NCBI RefSeq assembly: GCF_013366375.1
Contig: NZ_JABWMJ010000001.1
Location: 806,001-870,000, forward strand
DNA length: 64,000 bases
Reading direction: 5' to 3'
Source of the DNA: Rhizobacter koreensis
GTDB taxonomy: Bacteria; Pseudomonadota; Gammaproteobacteria; Burkholderiales; Burkholderiaceae_C
Shown here: positions 1 through 8,491 of the stretch, piece by piece
Layout of the letters: the number at the start of each line of letters is the position of its first letter
Position numbering within the stretch: the first letter of the stretch is position 1
Notes under the pieces: model-generated
What the model saw: the letters and a program-made list of their open reading frames with translations, nothing else
What the model was told of the DNA's origin: nothing
Databases searched by the model: none
Translations under genes and position numbers: made by a program

Positions 1-63
1 CCGCGCGCGCCGGGGCGCGTTTCGCGCCACGGCGGCTCGAGCGTGTTGCGGATCGCCGGCTGA
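1..63 (+). CDS. possible 3' end of a protein cut by the window edge
   Basis: Frame 1 reads 20 codons from the first base to a TGA at 61-63, nearly all with G or C at the third position, as in neighbouring genes. The short tail ends in SSVLRIAG. It is too little to recognise a family, and chance is possible in such GC-rich DNA. Nothing is recognisable between here and the next gene. Confidence 0.25.
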   Translation, partial: PRAPGRVSRHGGSSVLRIAG

Positions 64-157
64 CCGGCAGACGCCAAAGCACCGCGCCCCCAGGCCCTGA
101 CGACGGCTTCCGAATCGCGATCGCACCGGCGGCTCGGCACGACCCGCGGCGGCCGCT

Positions 158-1324
158 TCAGAGCATCGGCAGGTCGTACTCCGGGTCGAATTCGGGCTTG
201 CCGGCAGTGATGCGGTTGCGCAGCATCCGCAACGTCGGCTTGAGCCCCGACCAGAGCGCCAGCGCACGGCCGCGCGCGGTCGGGGCGAATACCGCTGCCG
301 AGTACACCGCATCGCCCGTCACGCTCCAGTAGCGCTTGTACGCGTTGCGGCCGGGGCCGAGGTAGTAGCGGTCGTGGCGGCCGTCGAACAGGCGCCGGAT
401 GACTTCGCGGTTCAGGTAGGTGCCCGGCGAGGCGTGCTGGTGGGTCTCGTCGAAGTCGGCGCGTAGCGCATGCACGCAGCGCCGATAGACGAGCTGGTAC
501 TCCATGGCGATCGGCTCGCCACCCACGCGCAGCAGCCAAAGCGAGAGCCAGCCGTTGGCGAACGCCACGTCGGTGAGCTGGCGCATGAAGGCGAGCGGCC
601 CGGGTTGTTCGAGGCCGGTGCTGGTGGTGTGCTTCCAGCTGCGCCGCGAGATGCCTACCGCTTCGTCGAAGGCGGCCTGCGCGCGGCGAACGTCGTGCGC
701 GGCAGTGTCGATGCACTCGATCTCGACCGTGCCGATTCGCGCGAGCCGGTTCGACGCGAGGTTGAACGCCTTCTTCAGCTTGCGCGAGCGCTCGGCGTGG
801 TACGCGTCCCAGGTGCCGCGCAGGTCGACGTACAGGTTGCAGTCGTCGGCGGCGAGGCGCCAGGTCGCCTCACGCGCCTTGAGCGCCGGCAGCAGCGCGC
901 GCTGCAGCAGGGAGTCGGGCGCGAGGCGATCGAACCGCAGCACGTCCCACGTCGACGCGATGTCGAGCAGCGCGTGGGCGATCGCCTCGCAGACGGCGAA
1001 CGCGCGCGTCGGGTCGGTCTGCACGTCGCACCATTGCGCGTCGGGCACGGCCAGGAATTCGAGCGTGCGACTGGCGGCGCGCGGCCGCAGCAGCGGCAGC
1101 ACGCCGACCAGATCGTCATCCGCACCGTGCGCACAGATGATCAGGAGGTCGGCATCGAGACGGCGCCAGGCCCAGGCCGCGGCGTGCCATTCGTGGCGCA
1201 TGAAGACCGAGCCGCCGCCACGCGCGGCGAGCGCGTTCCAGCCCGCCTCGAGTCCGCGAAACCCGATGTCGTCGTCGACGACACGAATGCGCAACGCAGC
1301 GTCGGACGGGCGGGTGGTCTTCAT
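158..1324 (-). CDS. FemAB/CelD-like GNAT-family N-acetyltransferase
   Basis: This 388-residue protein has the layout of the CelD/BcsL group of double-GNAT acetyltransferases, often found with exopolysaccharide or capsule genes. The N-terminal half has the usual 'GWNALAAR...FMRHEW' opening (about residues 28-46). The C-terminal half ends with the family signature around YYLGPGRNAYKRYW (about 320-335), where the acyl donor site is expected. There is no signal peptide, so it acts in the cytoplasm. It is divergent from a glycosyltransferase, with a 143-bp gap, which fits a role in modifying a cell-surface sugar. The acceptor is unknown. Confidence 0.75.
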   Translation of the reverse strand: MKTTRPSDAALRIRVVDDDIGFRGLEAGWNALAARGGGSVFMRHEWHAAAWAWRRLDADLLIICAHGADDDLVGVLPLLRPRAASRTLEFLAVPDAQWCDVQTDPTRAFAVCEAIAHALLDIASTWDVLRFDRLAPDSLLQRALLPALKAREATWRLAADDCNLYVDLRGTWDAYHAERSRKLKKAFNLASNRLARIGTVEIECIDTAAHDVRRAQAAFDEAVGISRRSWKHTTSTGLEQPGPLAFMRQLTDVAFANGWLSLWLLRVGGEPIAMEYQLVYRRCVHALRADFDETHQHASPGTYLNREVIRRLFDGRHDRYYLGPGRNAYKRYWSVTGDAVYSAAVFAPTARGRALALWSGLKPTLRMLRNRITAGKPEFDPEYDLPML

Positions 1325-1467
1325 GGGGTGAGGGCATGCTAGCGTGCGGCGGTGCTAACCCTATCGGGGCGTCTACCGGTGCGAGTGCTTGCAAGATGTA
1401 AGTGGCGGAGCCCCGCGCGGCGCTGCGACAGCCGCCGAGCCACGGCCGAACGCGGCCGACGGCGCCC

Positions 1468-2748
1468 ATGAAGCACGCGCTGTTCGCCGCGTTCCAGTAT
1501 CCGCCCGACGGCAGCAGCAGCGGCGTGCTGCGCACCCTCAAGCACACGCGCTACCTGGTCGACTTCGGCTGGCGCGTGACGGTGCTCGCCCCGAGCGTCG
1601 ACGCCTACGAGCACCTCGACCGCGACCTCGTTGCACAGGTGCCCGAGTGCGTCAAGGTGGTGCGCACGCGCTATCTCAACAGCAAGCGACACCTCGGCGT
1701 GCGTGGCCGCTACCTCGCGCTCAGCGCGCTGCCCGACGTGTGGGTCGGCTGGCTGCCGTTCGCACTGCGCGCGGCGTGGCGCATCGCCGCCGACGACCCT
1801 TTCGAGGTGGTTTATTCGACGAGTCCGCCGGCCACTGCGCATCTCGTCGCACGCGCCGTCGCGCGCCGGCTTGGCGTTCCATGGGTCGCCGACTTCCGCG
1901 ACCCATGGTTCGAGGAGCCGCCCGAGCCCGGGGCGCCGAGCGGGCGCGTGTTCCGCGCGATCGACCGCCGCCTCGAGCGCAGCGTCGTCGCCGAAGCGTC
2001 GCGCGTCGTCGCGAGCACCGGCCATCTGCGCGGCGAGCTGGTGCGGCGCCACCCCGACATCGAGGCGAGGACGATCGCGCTCGCCAACGGCTACGACGAG
2101 GCCGATTTCGCCGCGTTGCCGCAGGACGCGCCTCGCGTCGATCGCTTCGAGCTGCTGCACGCCGGCAGCATCAACGCCGATTTCCGCGACCCGATCCCGT
2201 TGCTGCGCGCCATCCGCCGCGCCGCTGATGCCGGCGCCCTCGACCCGGCGCGGGTGCGCGTGCGCTTCTTCGGCGGCGGTGCGTACGCGGGATCGGTCGC
2301 CTTGCAGACCGAGATCGACACGCTGGGCCTGCGCGAGGCGGTCGAGTTCGTCGACCGCGTCACCTACGCGCAGGCGCTCGCGGCGTCGGCGCGCGCGTCG
2401 GTGCTGCTGCTGCTGCAGGCGTCCGAAGACACGCGCGGGCTGGTGCCGGCCAAGCTCTACGAGTACCTGCGGCTCGGCCGGCCGATCCTCGCGCTCGTGC
2501 TCGAGGGTGCCGTCTCGGAGCTGCTCGGCGCCGTCGGCGGCGGCCGCGCCCTCGATCCGGCCGACGTGCCGGGCGTCGCCGCCGAACTCGGCCGACTCTA
2601 CGCAGCGTGGTGCGCCGGAACGCTCGACCGCGAGGGCGCCGACCCCGCCGCGGTGCGTCGCTTCGATCGCCGCGAGACCGCGCGTCGGCTCGCCGAGGTG
2701 TTCGACGAGCTGGTCGCCGCGCCGCAGCCGGCGCGCTCGCCGCGCTGA
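1468..2748 (+). CDS. glycosyltransferase family 4 protein
   Basis: The protein has 426 residues from the ATG at 1468 (MKHALFAAFQYPPDG). A longer reading frame exists from 1402, but its extra 22 residues look untranslated. The N-terminal Rossmann half carries the glycine/serine-rich acceptor loop seen in GT4 enzymes (PPDGSSSGVLRTLKH). The C-terminal half has the donor-binding segment LVPAKLYEYLRLGRPILAL, including the E-x7-E-like region that binds the nucleotide sugar. Its predicted role is transfer of a sugar to a glycan at the cytoplasmic face of the membrane. It is divergent from the CelD-like acetyltransferase and convergent with the amidohydrolase, with only 7 bp between stops. Confidence 0.8.
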   Translation: MKHALFAAFQYPPDGSSSGVLRTLKHTRYLVDFGWRVTVLAPSVDAYEHLDRDLVAQVPECVKVVRTRYLNSKRHLGVRGRYLALSALPDVWVGWLPFALRAAWRIAADDPFEVVYSTSPPATAHLVARAVARRLGVPWVADFRDPWFEEPPEPGAPSGRVFRAIDRRLERSVVAEASRVVASTGHLRGELVRRHPDIEARTIALANGYDEADFAALPQDAPRVDRFELLHAGSINADFRDPIPLLRAIRRAADAGALDPARVRVRFFGGGAYAGSVALQTEIDTLGLREAVEFVDRVTYAQALAASARASVLLLLQASEDTRGLVPAKLYEYLRLGRPILALVLEGAVSELLGAVGGGRALDPADVPGVAAELGRLYAAWCAGTLDREGADPAAVRRFDRRETARRLAEVFDELVAAPQPARSPR

Positions 2749-2755
2749 GTGCTGG

Positions 2756-3619
2756 TCAGACCAGCTTCAGCAGGCGCTTCGCGTTCTCCTTCAGGATCAG
2801 CGGGCGCACCTCGTCCTTGAAGCCGGCCTCGGCGAAGTCCTTGAGCCAGCGGTCGGGCGTGATCAGCGGGAAGTCGCTGCCGAACAGCACCCGGTCCTTG
2901 AGCAGCGTGTTCGCGTACTGAACGAGCTGCGGCGGAAAGTACTTCGGGCTCCAGCCCGAAAGGTCGATCCAGATGTTGGGCTTGTGCATGGCCAGCGAGA
3001 TCGCCTCGTCCTGCCATGGCCACGACGGATGCGCGACGACGATCTCCATGTCGGGGAAGGCGATCGCGACGTCCTCGAGCAGCATCGGATTCGAGCTCTG
3101 CAGGCGCAGGCCTCCGCCGCAGCGCATGCCGCTGCCGATGCCCGAATGGCCGCTGTGGAAGATCGCCGGCAGCTTGTACTCGGCGATCACCTCGTAGATC
3201 GGCCATGCCATCCGGTCCTGCGGCTCGAAGCCCTGCACCGTGGGGTGGAACTTGAAGCCCTTGACGCCGTGCTCCTCGATCAGCCGGCGTGCCTCGCGGG
3301 CGCCCATCTTTCCCTTGTGCGGGTCGATCGAGCCGAACGCGATCAGGATGTCGGGGTTCTTCTGCGCCGCTTCGGCGATCTCCTCGTTCGGGATGCGGCG
3401 CCGCCCGAGCTGGGTCTCGGCGTCGACCGTGAACAGCACGAGGCCGATCTTCTTCTCGCGATAGAAGTTCACCGTCTCCTCGAGCGTCGGCCGCCGGCTC
3501 GAGCGGAAGTACTTGTCGGCCGCGCGGTCGTATTCCTCGCCGTAGCTGTCGAACGGGTTCCAGCACGACACCTCGAGATGCGTGTGGGTGTCGATCGCGA
3601 TCAGGTCGGCGTGGTTCAT
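2756..3619 (-). CDS. amidohydrolase-2 family TIM-barrel metal-dependent hydrolase
   Basis: This 287-residue protein opens with the metal-binding H-x-H of the amidohydrolase-2 (ACMSD-like) family at His12 and His14 (AIDTHTHLE). Further likely metal or base residues are the His in GFKFHP, AIFHSGHS and VVAHPSW, and the Asp in LFGSDFPLITPDRW. Members of this family hydrolyse or decarboxylate ring-cleavage products and aromatic acids (ACMSD, gamma-resorcylate decarboxylase, 4-oxalomesaconate hydratase). The exact substrate cannot be read from sequence. It lies downstream of the tannase on the same strand, separated by a hairpin, which suggests aromatic degradation. Confidence 0.75.
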   Translation of the reverse strand: MNHADLIAIDTHTHLEVSCWNPFDSYGEEYDRAADKYFRSSRRPTLEETVNFYREKKIGLVLFTVDAETQLGRRRIPNEEIAEAAQKNPDILIAFGSIDPHKGKMGAREARRLIEEHGVKGFKFHPTVQGFEPQDRMAWPIYEVIAEYKLPAIFHSGHSGIGSGMRCGGGLRLQSSNPMLLEDVAIAFPDMEIVVAHPSWPWQDEAISLAMHKPNIWIDLSGWSPKYFPPQLVQYANTLLKDRVLFGSDFPLITPDRWLKDFAEAGFKDEVRPLILKENAKRLLKLV

Positions 3620-3638
3620 GGCTGTGCTCCGCAGGGCC

Positions 3639-3663
3639 GGTGGCGCACCGGTGGTGCGCCACC
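3639..3663 (-). terminator. perfect 10-bp hairpin between tannase and amidohydrolase genes
   Basis: GGTGGCGCAC at 3639-3648 pairs fully with GTGCGCCACC at 3654-3663 across a 5-nt loop. It lies just past the tannase stop and just before the amidohydrolase start on the minus strand. There is no clear U-tract, so it may attenuate read-through or protect the transcript end rather than terminate fully. Confidence 0.5.
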
Positions 3664-3697
3664 CTCCGCCCTTATAAGGCCCGGGCGGGGTGCCGCG

Positions 3698-5401
3698 TCA
3701 GCGGCAGGCAAAGCTCGAGGCCGCCTCGAGGCTGCCGCTGCCGACGTAGGTAGCCACCTTCGGATACGTGCAGAGCGGGCGCGTGCGGTTCGCGGCCCAC
3801 GTCGCGGGCAGGTCGGCGTTGGCGCCGCCGGCATTGCCGGTGCCGCGGGCGCTGGCGACCACCGACTCGGGCGCCTGACCCTTCTCGACCCAGTTCACGA
3901 GCGGCGTGATCATGTCGAACTGATCGGTCGCCGGACCGCCGCTGCAGTGATTCATGCCGGGAATCAGGTACAGCCGCGCGAAGCCGGAGACCTCGCTGCC
4001 GTAGGTGTTGCGCCAGCCTTCCCAGACCGAGACGCTGTGGTCGCTGGAGAAGATCGGGTCGCTGGTGCCGTGATAGATCATGATCTTGGCGCCGCGGTTG
4101 CGCAGCGTGTCGATCTCGGTCGGGTGCGGCGGGGTCATGAACGACAGCGCGCTCTCGGTGTAGGTCGCGTTCGTCGCCTGGATGCGCGCGTAAAGGTTGT
4201 CGATGCTGCTGCCGAGCGCGAAGGTGGTGCCGTTGAATCCGGTCGGGTTCTCCGGAGGCACGGCCCAGATGAAGGCCACGGCGCCCGAGTCGAGCGACGT
4301 CGGAACGTTGAATTTCCAGAACGCCCAGCCGGCCGTCCCGAGGCCGGCGTCGTACGGGAAGCTCGAGTAGATCGTGGTCCCGTTGCTGGTCTGCGCACCG
4401 GGTGCGAACAGCTTGGCGATCCCGGTCTTCTGGGCCGGCGTCAGGCAGCTGCCGTTGCGCGTGCCGCTGCAGGTCGGCACGTCGCGGGCGAGGTCGAACG
4501 CAGCCTGGCACGCCTTGGTCGCCTGGACCAGGCCGTCGCTGGCGCCGTCGAGTGCGTCGCACTTGGCGAGCACCGCGCTCGACACGAGCTGGCGCTCGGC
4601 CTGGGTGAACCCGGTTCCGAGGTCGGCCGGGTTGGTGGCGAGGCTCGCGTAGGTCTGTGCCCCCGCGATGTTCGCGACCGCGGCGCGTGGCAGCACCGTG
4701 CCGGGATCGCCCGCGAGGAAGCCGTCGTACTGGTCGGCGTAACGCGCCGCGGCGACCATCGTGTGGCGCCCGCCGTTCGAGCAGCCGCCGATGTACGAGC
4801 GGTCGGGCCCCTTGCCGTAGGCGCTGGCGATCAGCGCCTTGGCCATCGGCGTGAGCTTGCCGACCGCCTGGTAACCGAAGTCGAGGCGTGCCTGCGGATC
4901 GATGCCGAAGGTCGGGTTCTGCGAGGCGTTGTGGCCGGCGTCCGAGCTGATCACCGCAAACCCCTGCAGCAGGGCGTTCGTCGTCGGTCCGCCGCCGAGC
5001 GCGCCGACGGCGGTCGAGACCGAGCCGTCGGTGCCGCCGTTGGCCTGATACCAGAAGCGGCCGTTCCAGGTGTTCGGCAACCGCATCTCGAAGCCGATTG
5101 CGTACGGCTTGCCGTCGACGGCGCTGGTGCGCTGGAACATCGAGCCGGTGACCCGGCAGTGGGCGGGAATGGGCGTGCCGGCGACGCTGAGCGTTCCGGC
5201 GGCGACGGCCGACGCGGCGCTCACCGTGGTGTTGGCGTACGTGAACGAACCCAGGTTGGCGCACGACGCGAGGGTCCCGCCGGTCGCGGCACCCAGTTGC
5301 GGGATCGGGTCACGGTCGTCGTCGTCTCCGCCGCCGCAGGCGCCCAGCAGGGCGAGCGGCGTCGCGGATGCGAGCAGCAGGAGGATGCGAACGGGCTTCA
5401 T
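3698..5401 (-). CDS. tannase/feruloyl esterase family lipoprotein with CS-D-HC motif
   Basis: The protein has 567 residues from the ATG at 5401, preceded by GGAG at good spacing. A signal peptide ends in a lipobox (LLGAC, Cys22), followed by GGGDDDD, so it is probably a lipid-anchored envelope protein. It belongs to the tannase/feruloyl esterase family, alpha/beta hydrolases that split ester bonds of gallate or hydroxycinnamates. The catalytic triad is visible: Ser208 in GGCSNGG, Asp448 in GTSDP and His485 in GMNHCSGG. Cys207 and Cys486 flank Ser and His, giving the family's disulfide-linked CS-D-HC motif. It is divergent from the crotonase/feruloyl-CoA synthase operon, which would use the released acids. 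Confidence 0.85.
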   Translation of the reverse strand: MKPVRILLLLASATPLALLGACGGGDDDDRDPIPQLGAATGGTLASCANLGSFTYANTTVSAASAVAAGTLSVAGTPIPAHCRVTGSMFQRTSAVDGKPYAIGFEMRLPNTWNGRFWYQANGGTDGSVSTAVGALGGGPTTNALLQGFAVISSDAGHNASQNPTFGIDPQARLDFGYQAVGKLTPMAKALIASAYGKGPDRSYIGGCSNGGRHTMVAAARYADQYDGFLAGDPGTVLPRAAVANIAGAQTYASLATNPADLGTGFTQAERQLVSSAVLAKCDALDGASDGLVQATKACQAAFDLARDVPTCSGTRNGSCLTPAQKTGIAKLFAPGAQTSNGTTIYSSFPYDAGLGTAGWAFWKFNVPTSLDSGAVAFIWAVPPENPTGFNGTTFALGSSIDNLYARIQATNATYTESALSFMTPPHPTEIDTLRNRGAKIMIYHGTSDPIFSSDHSVSVWEGWRNTYGSEVSGFARLYLIPGMNHCSGGPATDQFDMITPLVNWVEKGQAPESVVASARGTGNAGGANADLPATWAANRTRPLCTYPKVATYVGSGSLEAASSFACR

Positions 5402-5445
5402 GCGAACTCCAGGATGATGAAGAGCTGAGTGAACGATCTGGACGT

Positions 5446-5480
5446 CTGCAGGGCACCGATCGCGCACTGCAAGGCACCGA
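5446..5480. promoter_or_regulatory. pair of 14-bp direct repeats in the divergent promoter region
   Basis: CTGCAGGGCACCGA (5446-5459) and CTGCAAGGCACCGA (5467-5480) differ at one base. Their starts are 21 bp apart, two helical turns, so both copies face the same side of the DNA. They lie in the 236-bp gap between the divergent tannase and crotonase genes. A regulator site is a reasonable guess, and the MarR protein at 14581 is one candidate. No binding evidence can be read from sequence. Confidence 0.4.
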
Positions 5481-5494
5481 AAACGGTGACGTTC

Positions 5495-5504
5495 GATAAC
5501 TATC
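5495..5504. promoter_or_regulatory. AT-rich GATA-N2-TATC palindrome, possible operator or promoter core
   Basis: GATAACTATC is the most AT-rich patch of this intergenic region and is symmetric apart from its two central bases. Small AT-rich palindromes near promoters are typical MarR-type operator cores. The call rests only on symmetry and location. Confidence 0.25.
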
Positions 5505-5637
5505 TTTCCGAATCATCGGCCCCGCGCTCGGTGGTTACCCGGAGCCTTTCGTCTGACGTCGCGAGGGCACGGAGTCGGAACCACGCAGCCGCCGACTAGG
5601 GGTAAGTACCGGCGCGTGAATCATCCAGGTGTTTACG

Positions 5638-6540
5638 ATGCTTAATCAATTCAGGAAGCACGCTGCCTTGTCCGATTCGCCCGAACACACCCTTGCGGCC
5701 GCGCCACGACCGGCCACCGGCGCGCTCGCCGCGCTCGACCTGCTGCGCATCGAGCATGCCGGCCCGATCACGCACGTGCGGCTCAACCGGCCCGCCAAGC
5801 GCAACGCCATCAACGACGGACTCGTGGCTCAGCTGCAGGCGGCGTTCGGCGGCCTGCCGGGCGACACCCGCGTGGTGGTGCTGAGCGGCGAAGGCGCGCA
5901 CTTCAGCGCAGGCCTCGATCTCTCCGAACTCTCGGAGCGCAGCGTCGCCGAGGGCGTCTTCCATTCGCGTTCGTGGCACAGCGCGTTCGAGCAGATCCAG
6001 TTCGGCCGCGTGCCGGTGGTCGCCGTCCTGCAGGGCGCGGTGGTCGGCGGCGGCCTCGAGCTCGCGGCCTCGGCGCACATCCGCGTCGCCGAGGCGAGCG
6101 CGTTCTACGGCCTGCCCGAAGGCCAGCGCGGCCTCTTCGTCGGCGGCGGCGGCTCGGCGCGCATCCCGCGCCTCATCGGCGCCGCGCGCATGGCCGACAT
6201 GATGCTGACCGGCCGCGTCTACGACGCGCGCGAGGGGCAGGGCGTCGGCTTCTCGCAATACGTCGTCGAGAACGGCCAGGGGCTCGCGACCGCGTTCGAG
6301 CTCGCTGGGAAGATCGCCGCCAACGCGCCGCTCTCCAACTTCGCGGTGCTGCACGCGCTGCCGCGCATCGCCGACATGGGGCAGGCCGAAGGGCTGTTCG
6401 TCGAATCGCTGATGGCGGCCATCGCGCAGGGCGACCATGCCGCCAAGGATCGCATCCAGGCCTTCCTCGACGGCAAGGCCGCCAAGGTCGCGCAGCCCAC
6501 CGGCTCGACCGGTGCGCGGCCGCCGGCGTCGAACGGGTGA
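5638..6540 (+). CDS. crotonase/enoyl-CoA hydratase family protein
   Basis: The protein has 300 residues from the ATG at 5638, chosen because CAGG lies 8 nt upstream; a GTG at 5629 is the alternative. The crotonase core is clear: oxyanion-hole segments near HFSAGLDLSEL and VVGGGLELAA, then PEGQRGLFVGGGGSARIPRL, which carries the usual second catalytic Glu region. The first acidic residue is the Glu of GGLEL. It is followed within 4 bp by a feruloyl-CoA synthase-like gene. It may therefore hydrate (or hydrate and cleave) hydroxycinnamoyl-CoA; sequence alone does not separate hydratase from hydratase-lyase. It is the first gene of the operon running to 15222. Confidence 0.8.
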   Translation: MLNQFRKHAALSDSPEHTLAAAPRPATGALAALDLLRIEHAGPITHVRLNRPAKRNAINDGLVAQLQAAFGGLPGDTRVVVLSGEGAHFSAGLDLSELSERSVAEGVFHSRSWHSAFEQIQFGRVPVVAVLQGAVVGGGLELAASAHIRVAEASAFYGLPEGQRGLFVGGGGSARIPRLIGAARMADMMLTGRVYDAREGQGVGFSQYVVENGQGLATAFELAGKIAANAPLSNFAVLHALPRIADMGQAEGLFVESLMAAIAQGDHAAKDRIQAFLDGKAAKVAQPTGSTGARPPASNG

Positions 6541-6544
6541 CCCG

Positions 6545-8491
6545 GTGAGCGAGGCTGCCCCGGCTTCCTCGGCTGGCGACGGCGGCGCGCCGCGCTACCG
6601 CGCGGTCGCGCTCGGCGGCTCGCTCGAGGCGCGCTTCACGCGGCGCGCCGACGGCGTCACCTACGTCGAGTCGACCGAACCGCTAGGCGAGTACCCGCGG
6701 CGCCTGACGGACCGCTTGCTGCACTGGGCCGCCGAGGCGCCCGACCGCACCCTCGTCGCCAAGCGCGTGAACGGCGGCGACTGGCGCCGCGTCAGCTTCG
6801 CCGAGGCGCTGGCGAGCGCGCGCTCGATCGCCCAGGCGCTGCTCGAGCACGACCTGTCGCCCGAGCGGCCGCTCGCCATCCTTTCGGAAAACGACATCGA
6901 GCACCTGCTGCTGGCGCTCGGCGCCATGCTCGCCGGCGTGCCGTTCGCGCCGATCTCGCCGGCCTATTCGCTGGTTTCGCAGGATCACGGCAAGCTGAAG
7001 CACATCATGGGCGTGCTGACGCCCGGTCTCGTGTTCGCCGCCGACGGCGCGGCCTACGCGAAGGCCATCGACGCGGTGGTGCCGGCCGACACGCCGGTTG
7101 TCGTCACGAGCGGCACGGTGCCCGGCCGCAGCACCCTTGCGTTCGAGTCGCTGCTGGCCAAGGTGCCGACCTCGGCCGTCGACCGCGCGCATGCCGCGGT
7201 CGGCCCCGACACCATCGCCAAGTTCCTGTTCACCTCAGGGTCGACCAAGCTGCCCAAGGGCGTGATCAACACGCAGCGCATGATCTGCAGCAACCAGCAG
7301 ATGATCCTGCAGTCGTTCCCCGACCTCGGGCGCGAGCCGCCGGTGCTGGTCGATTGGCTGCCGTGGAACCACACCTTCGGCGGCAACCACAACGTCGGCA
7401 TCACCGTCTACAACGGCGGCACGCTCTACATCGACGAGGGCAAGCCGACGCCGGCGGGCATGGCCGAGACGCTGCGCAACCTGCGCGAGATCGCGCCGAC
7501 GATCTACTTCAACGTGCCGCGCGGTTTCGAGGAGATCGCCAACGCCCTCGAGGTCGACGCCGTCCTGCGCCAGTCGCTGCTGAGCCGCGTCAAGATGTTC
7601 TTCTTCTCGGGCGCGGGCCTGTCGCAGCCGGTCTGGGACAAGCTCGAGCAGATCGCCGAAGCGCATTGCGGCGAGCGCATCAAGATGCTCACCGGCCTCG
7701 GCATGACCGAGACCTCGCCGTTCGCGATGTGCGCCAACGCCTACCCGGTGAAGTCGGGCCACGTCGGACTGCCGGCGCCCGGGGTCGAGGTCAAGCTCGT
7801 TCCCGAAGGCGACAAGGTCGAGGTGCGCTACCGCGGCCCGAGCGTCACGCCGGGCTACTGGCGCGCACCCGAGCAGACCGCCGACTCGTTCGACGAGGAA
7901 GGCTTCTATCGCAGCGGCGACGCGGTGCGGCCGATGGACCCGGCGCACCCCGAGCGCGGCTTCGCGTTCGACGGCCGCACCGCCGAAGACTTCAAGCTCT
8001 CGACCGGCACGTTCGTCTCGGTCGGGCCGCTGCGCGCGCGCATCATCGCGCTCGGCGATCCGTGCGTGCAGGACGCGGTGATCGCCGGCATCGACCGCGA
8101 CGAGGTCGGCGCGCTGATCTTCCCGCGCGCCGACGCGTGCCGTGCGCGCGCCGGGCTGGCCGATGATGTGCCGCTCGTCGACGCGCTCGAGTCGGCGCCA
8201 CTGCGTGACTTCTTCCAGCAGCTCGTCGACGACCTGCACGCGGCCGGCACCGGCAGCGCGTCGCGGGTCGCCCGTCTGATGGTGCTCGCCGACCCGCCGA
8301 GCATCGACGTCGGCGAGGTCACCGACAAGGGATCGATCAACCAGCGCGCGGTGCTCGCGCATCGCGCCGCCCTGGTCGCGCGCCTCTACGCCACGCCGGC
8401 GGGTGCGCAACCCGCGGCACCCGGCCAGCGCGTCTTCGTCGCGCGCGGCGCCGTCCCGCGCGACCCTGTCAGCAAGGACTCCTCGGCATGA
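6545..8491 (+). CDS. feruloyl-CoA synthase-like acyl-CoA ligase
   Basis: The protein has 648 residues, most likely from a GTG at 6545 just after the crotonase stop. The open frame extends upstream only as overlap. It is an adenylate-forming (ANL) enzyme: the P-loop-like AMP-binding motif TSGSTKLPKGVIN lies at about residues 230-242 and the second core motif at GLGMTETSPF. The acceptor segment WLPWNHTFGGNHN and overall length match feruloyl-CoA synthases rather than 4-coumarate ligases. It would activate ferulate, p-coumarate or similar acids with ATP and CoA in the cytoplasm. Its stop overlaps the next gene by 4 bp. Confidence 0.82.
   Translation: MSEAAPASSAGDGGAPRYRAVALGGSLEARFTRRADGVTYVESTEPLGEYPRRLTDRLLHWAAEAPDRTLVAKRVNGGDWRRVSFAEALASARSIAQALLEHDLSPERPLAILSENDIEHLLLALGAMLAGVPFAPISPAYSLVSQDHGKLKHIMGVLTPGLVFAADGAAYAKAIDAVVPADTPVVVTSGTVPGRSTLAFESLLAKVPTSAVDRAHAAVGPDTIAKFLFTSGSTKLPKGVINTQRMICSNQQMILQSFPDLGREPPVLVDWLPWNHTFGGNHNVGITVYNGGTLYIDEGKPTPAGMAETLRNLREIAPTIYFNVPRGFEEIANALEVDAVLRQSLLSRVKMFFFSGAGLSQPVWDKLEQIAEAHCGERIKMLTGLGMTETSPFAMCANAYPVKSGHVGLPAPGVEVKLVPEGDKVEVRYRGPSVTPGYWRAPEQTADSFDEEGFYRSGDAVRPMDPAHPERGFAFDGRTAEDFKLSTGTFVSVGPLRARIIALGDPCVQDAVIAGIDRDEVGALIFPRADACRARAGLADDVPLVDALESAPLRDFFQQLVDDLHAAGTGSASRVARLMVLADPPSIDVGEVTDKGSINQRAVLAHRAALVARLYATPAGAQPAAPGQRVFVARGAVPRDPVSKDSSA

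Noticed and set aside
1631..5428. A 1265-codon open frame on the plus strand
   Set aside because: It runs antisense or out of frame through the glycosyltransferase, amidohydrolase and tannase genes. Its Arg/Ala/Ser-rich translation is typical of shadow frames in GC-rich DNA.
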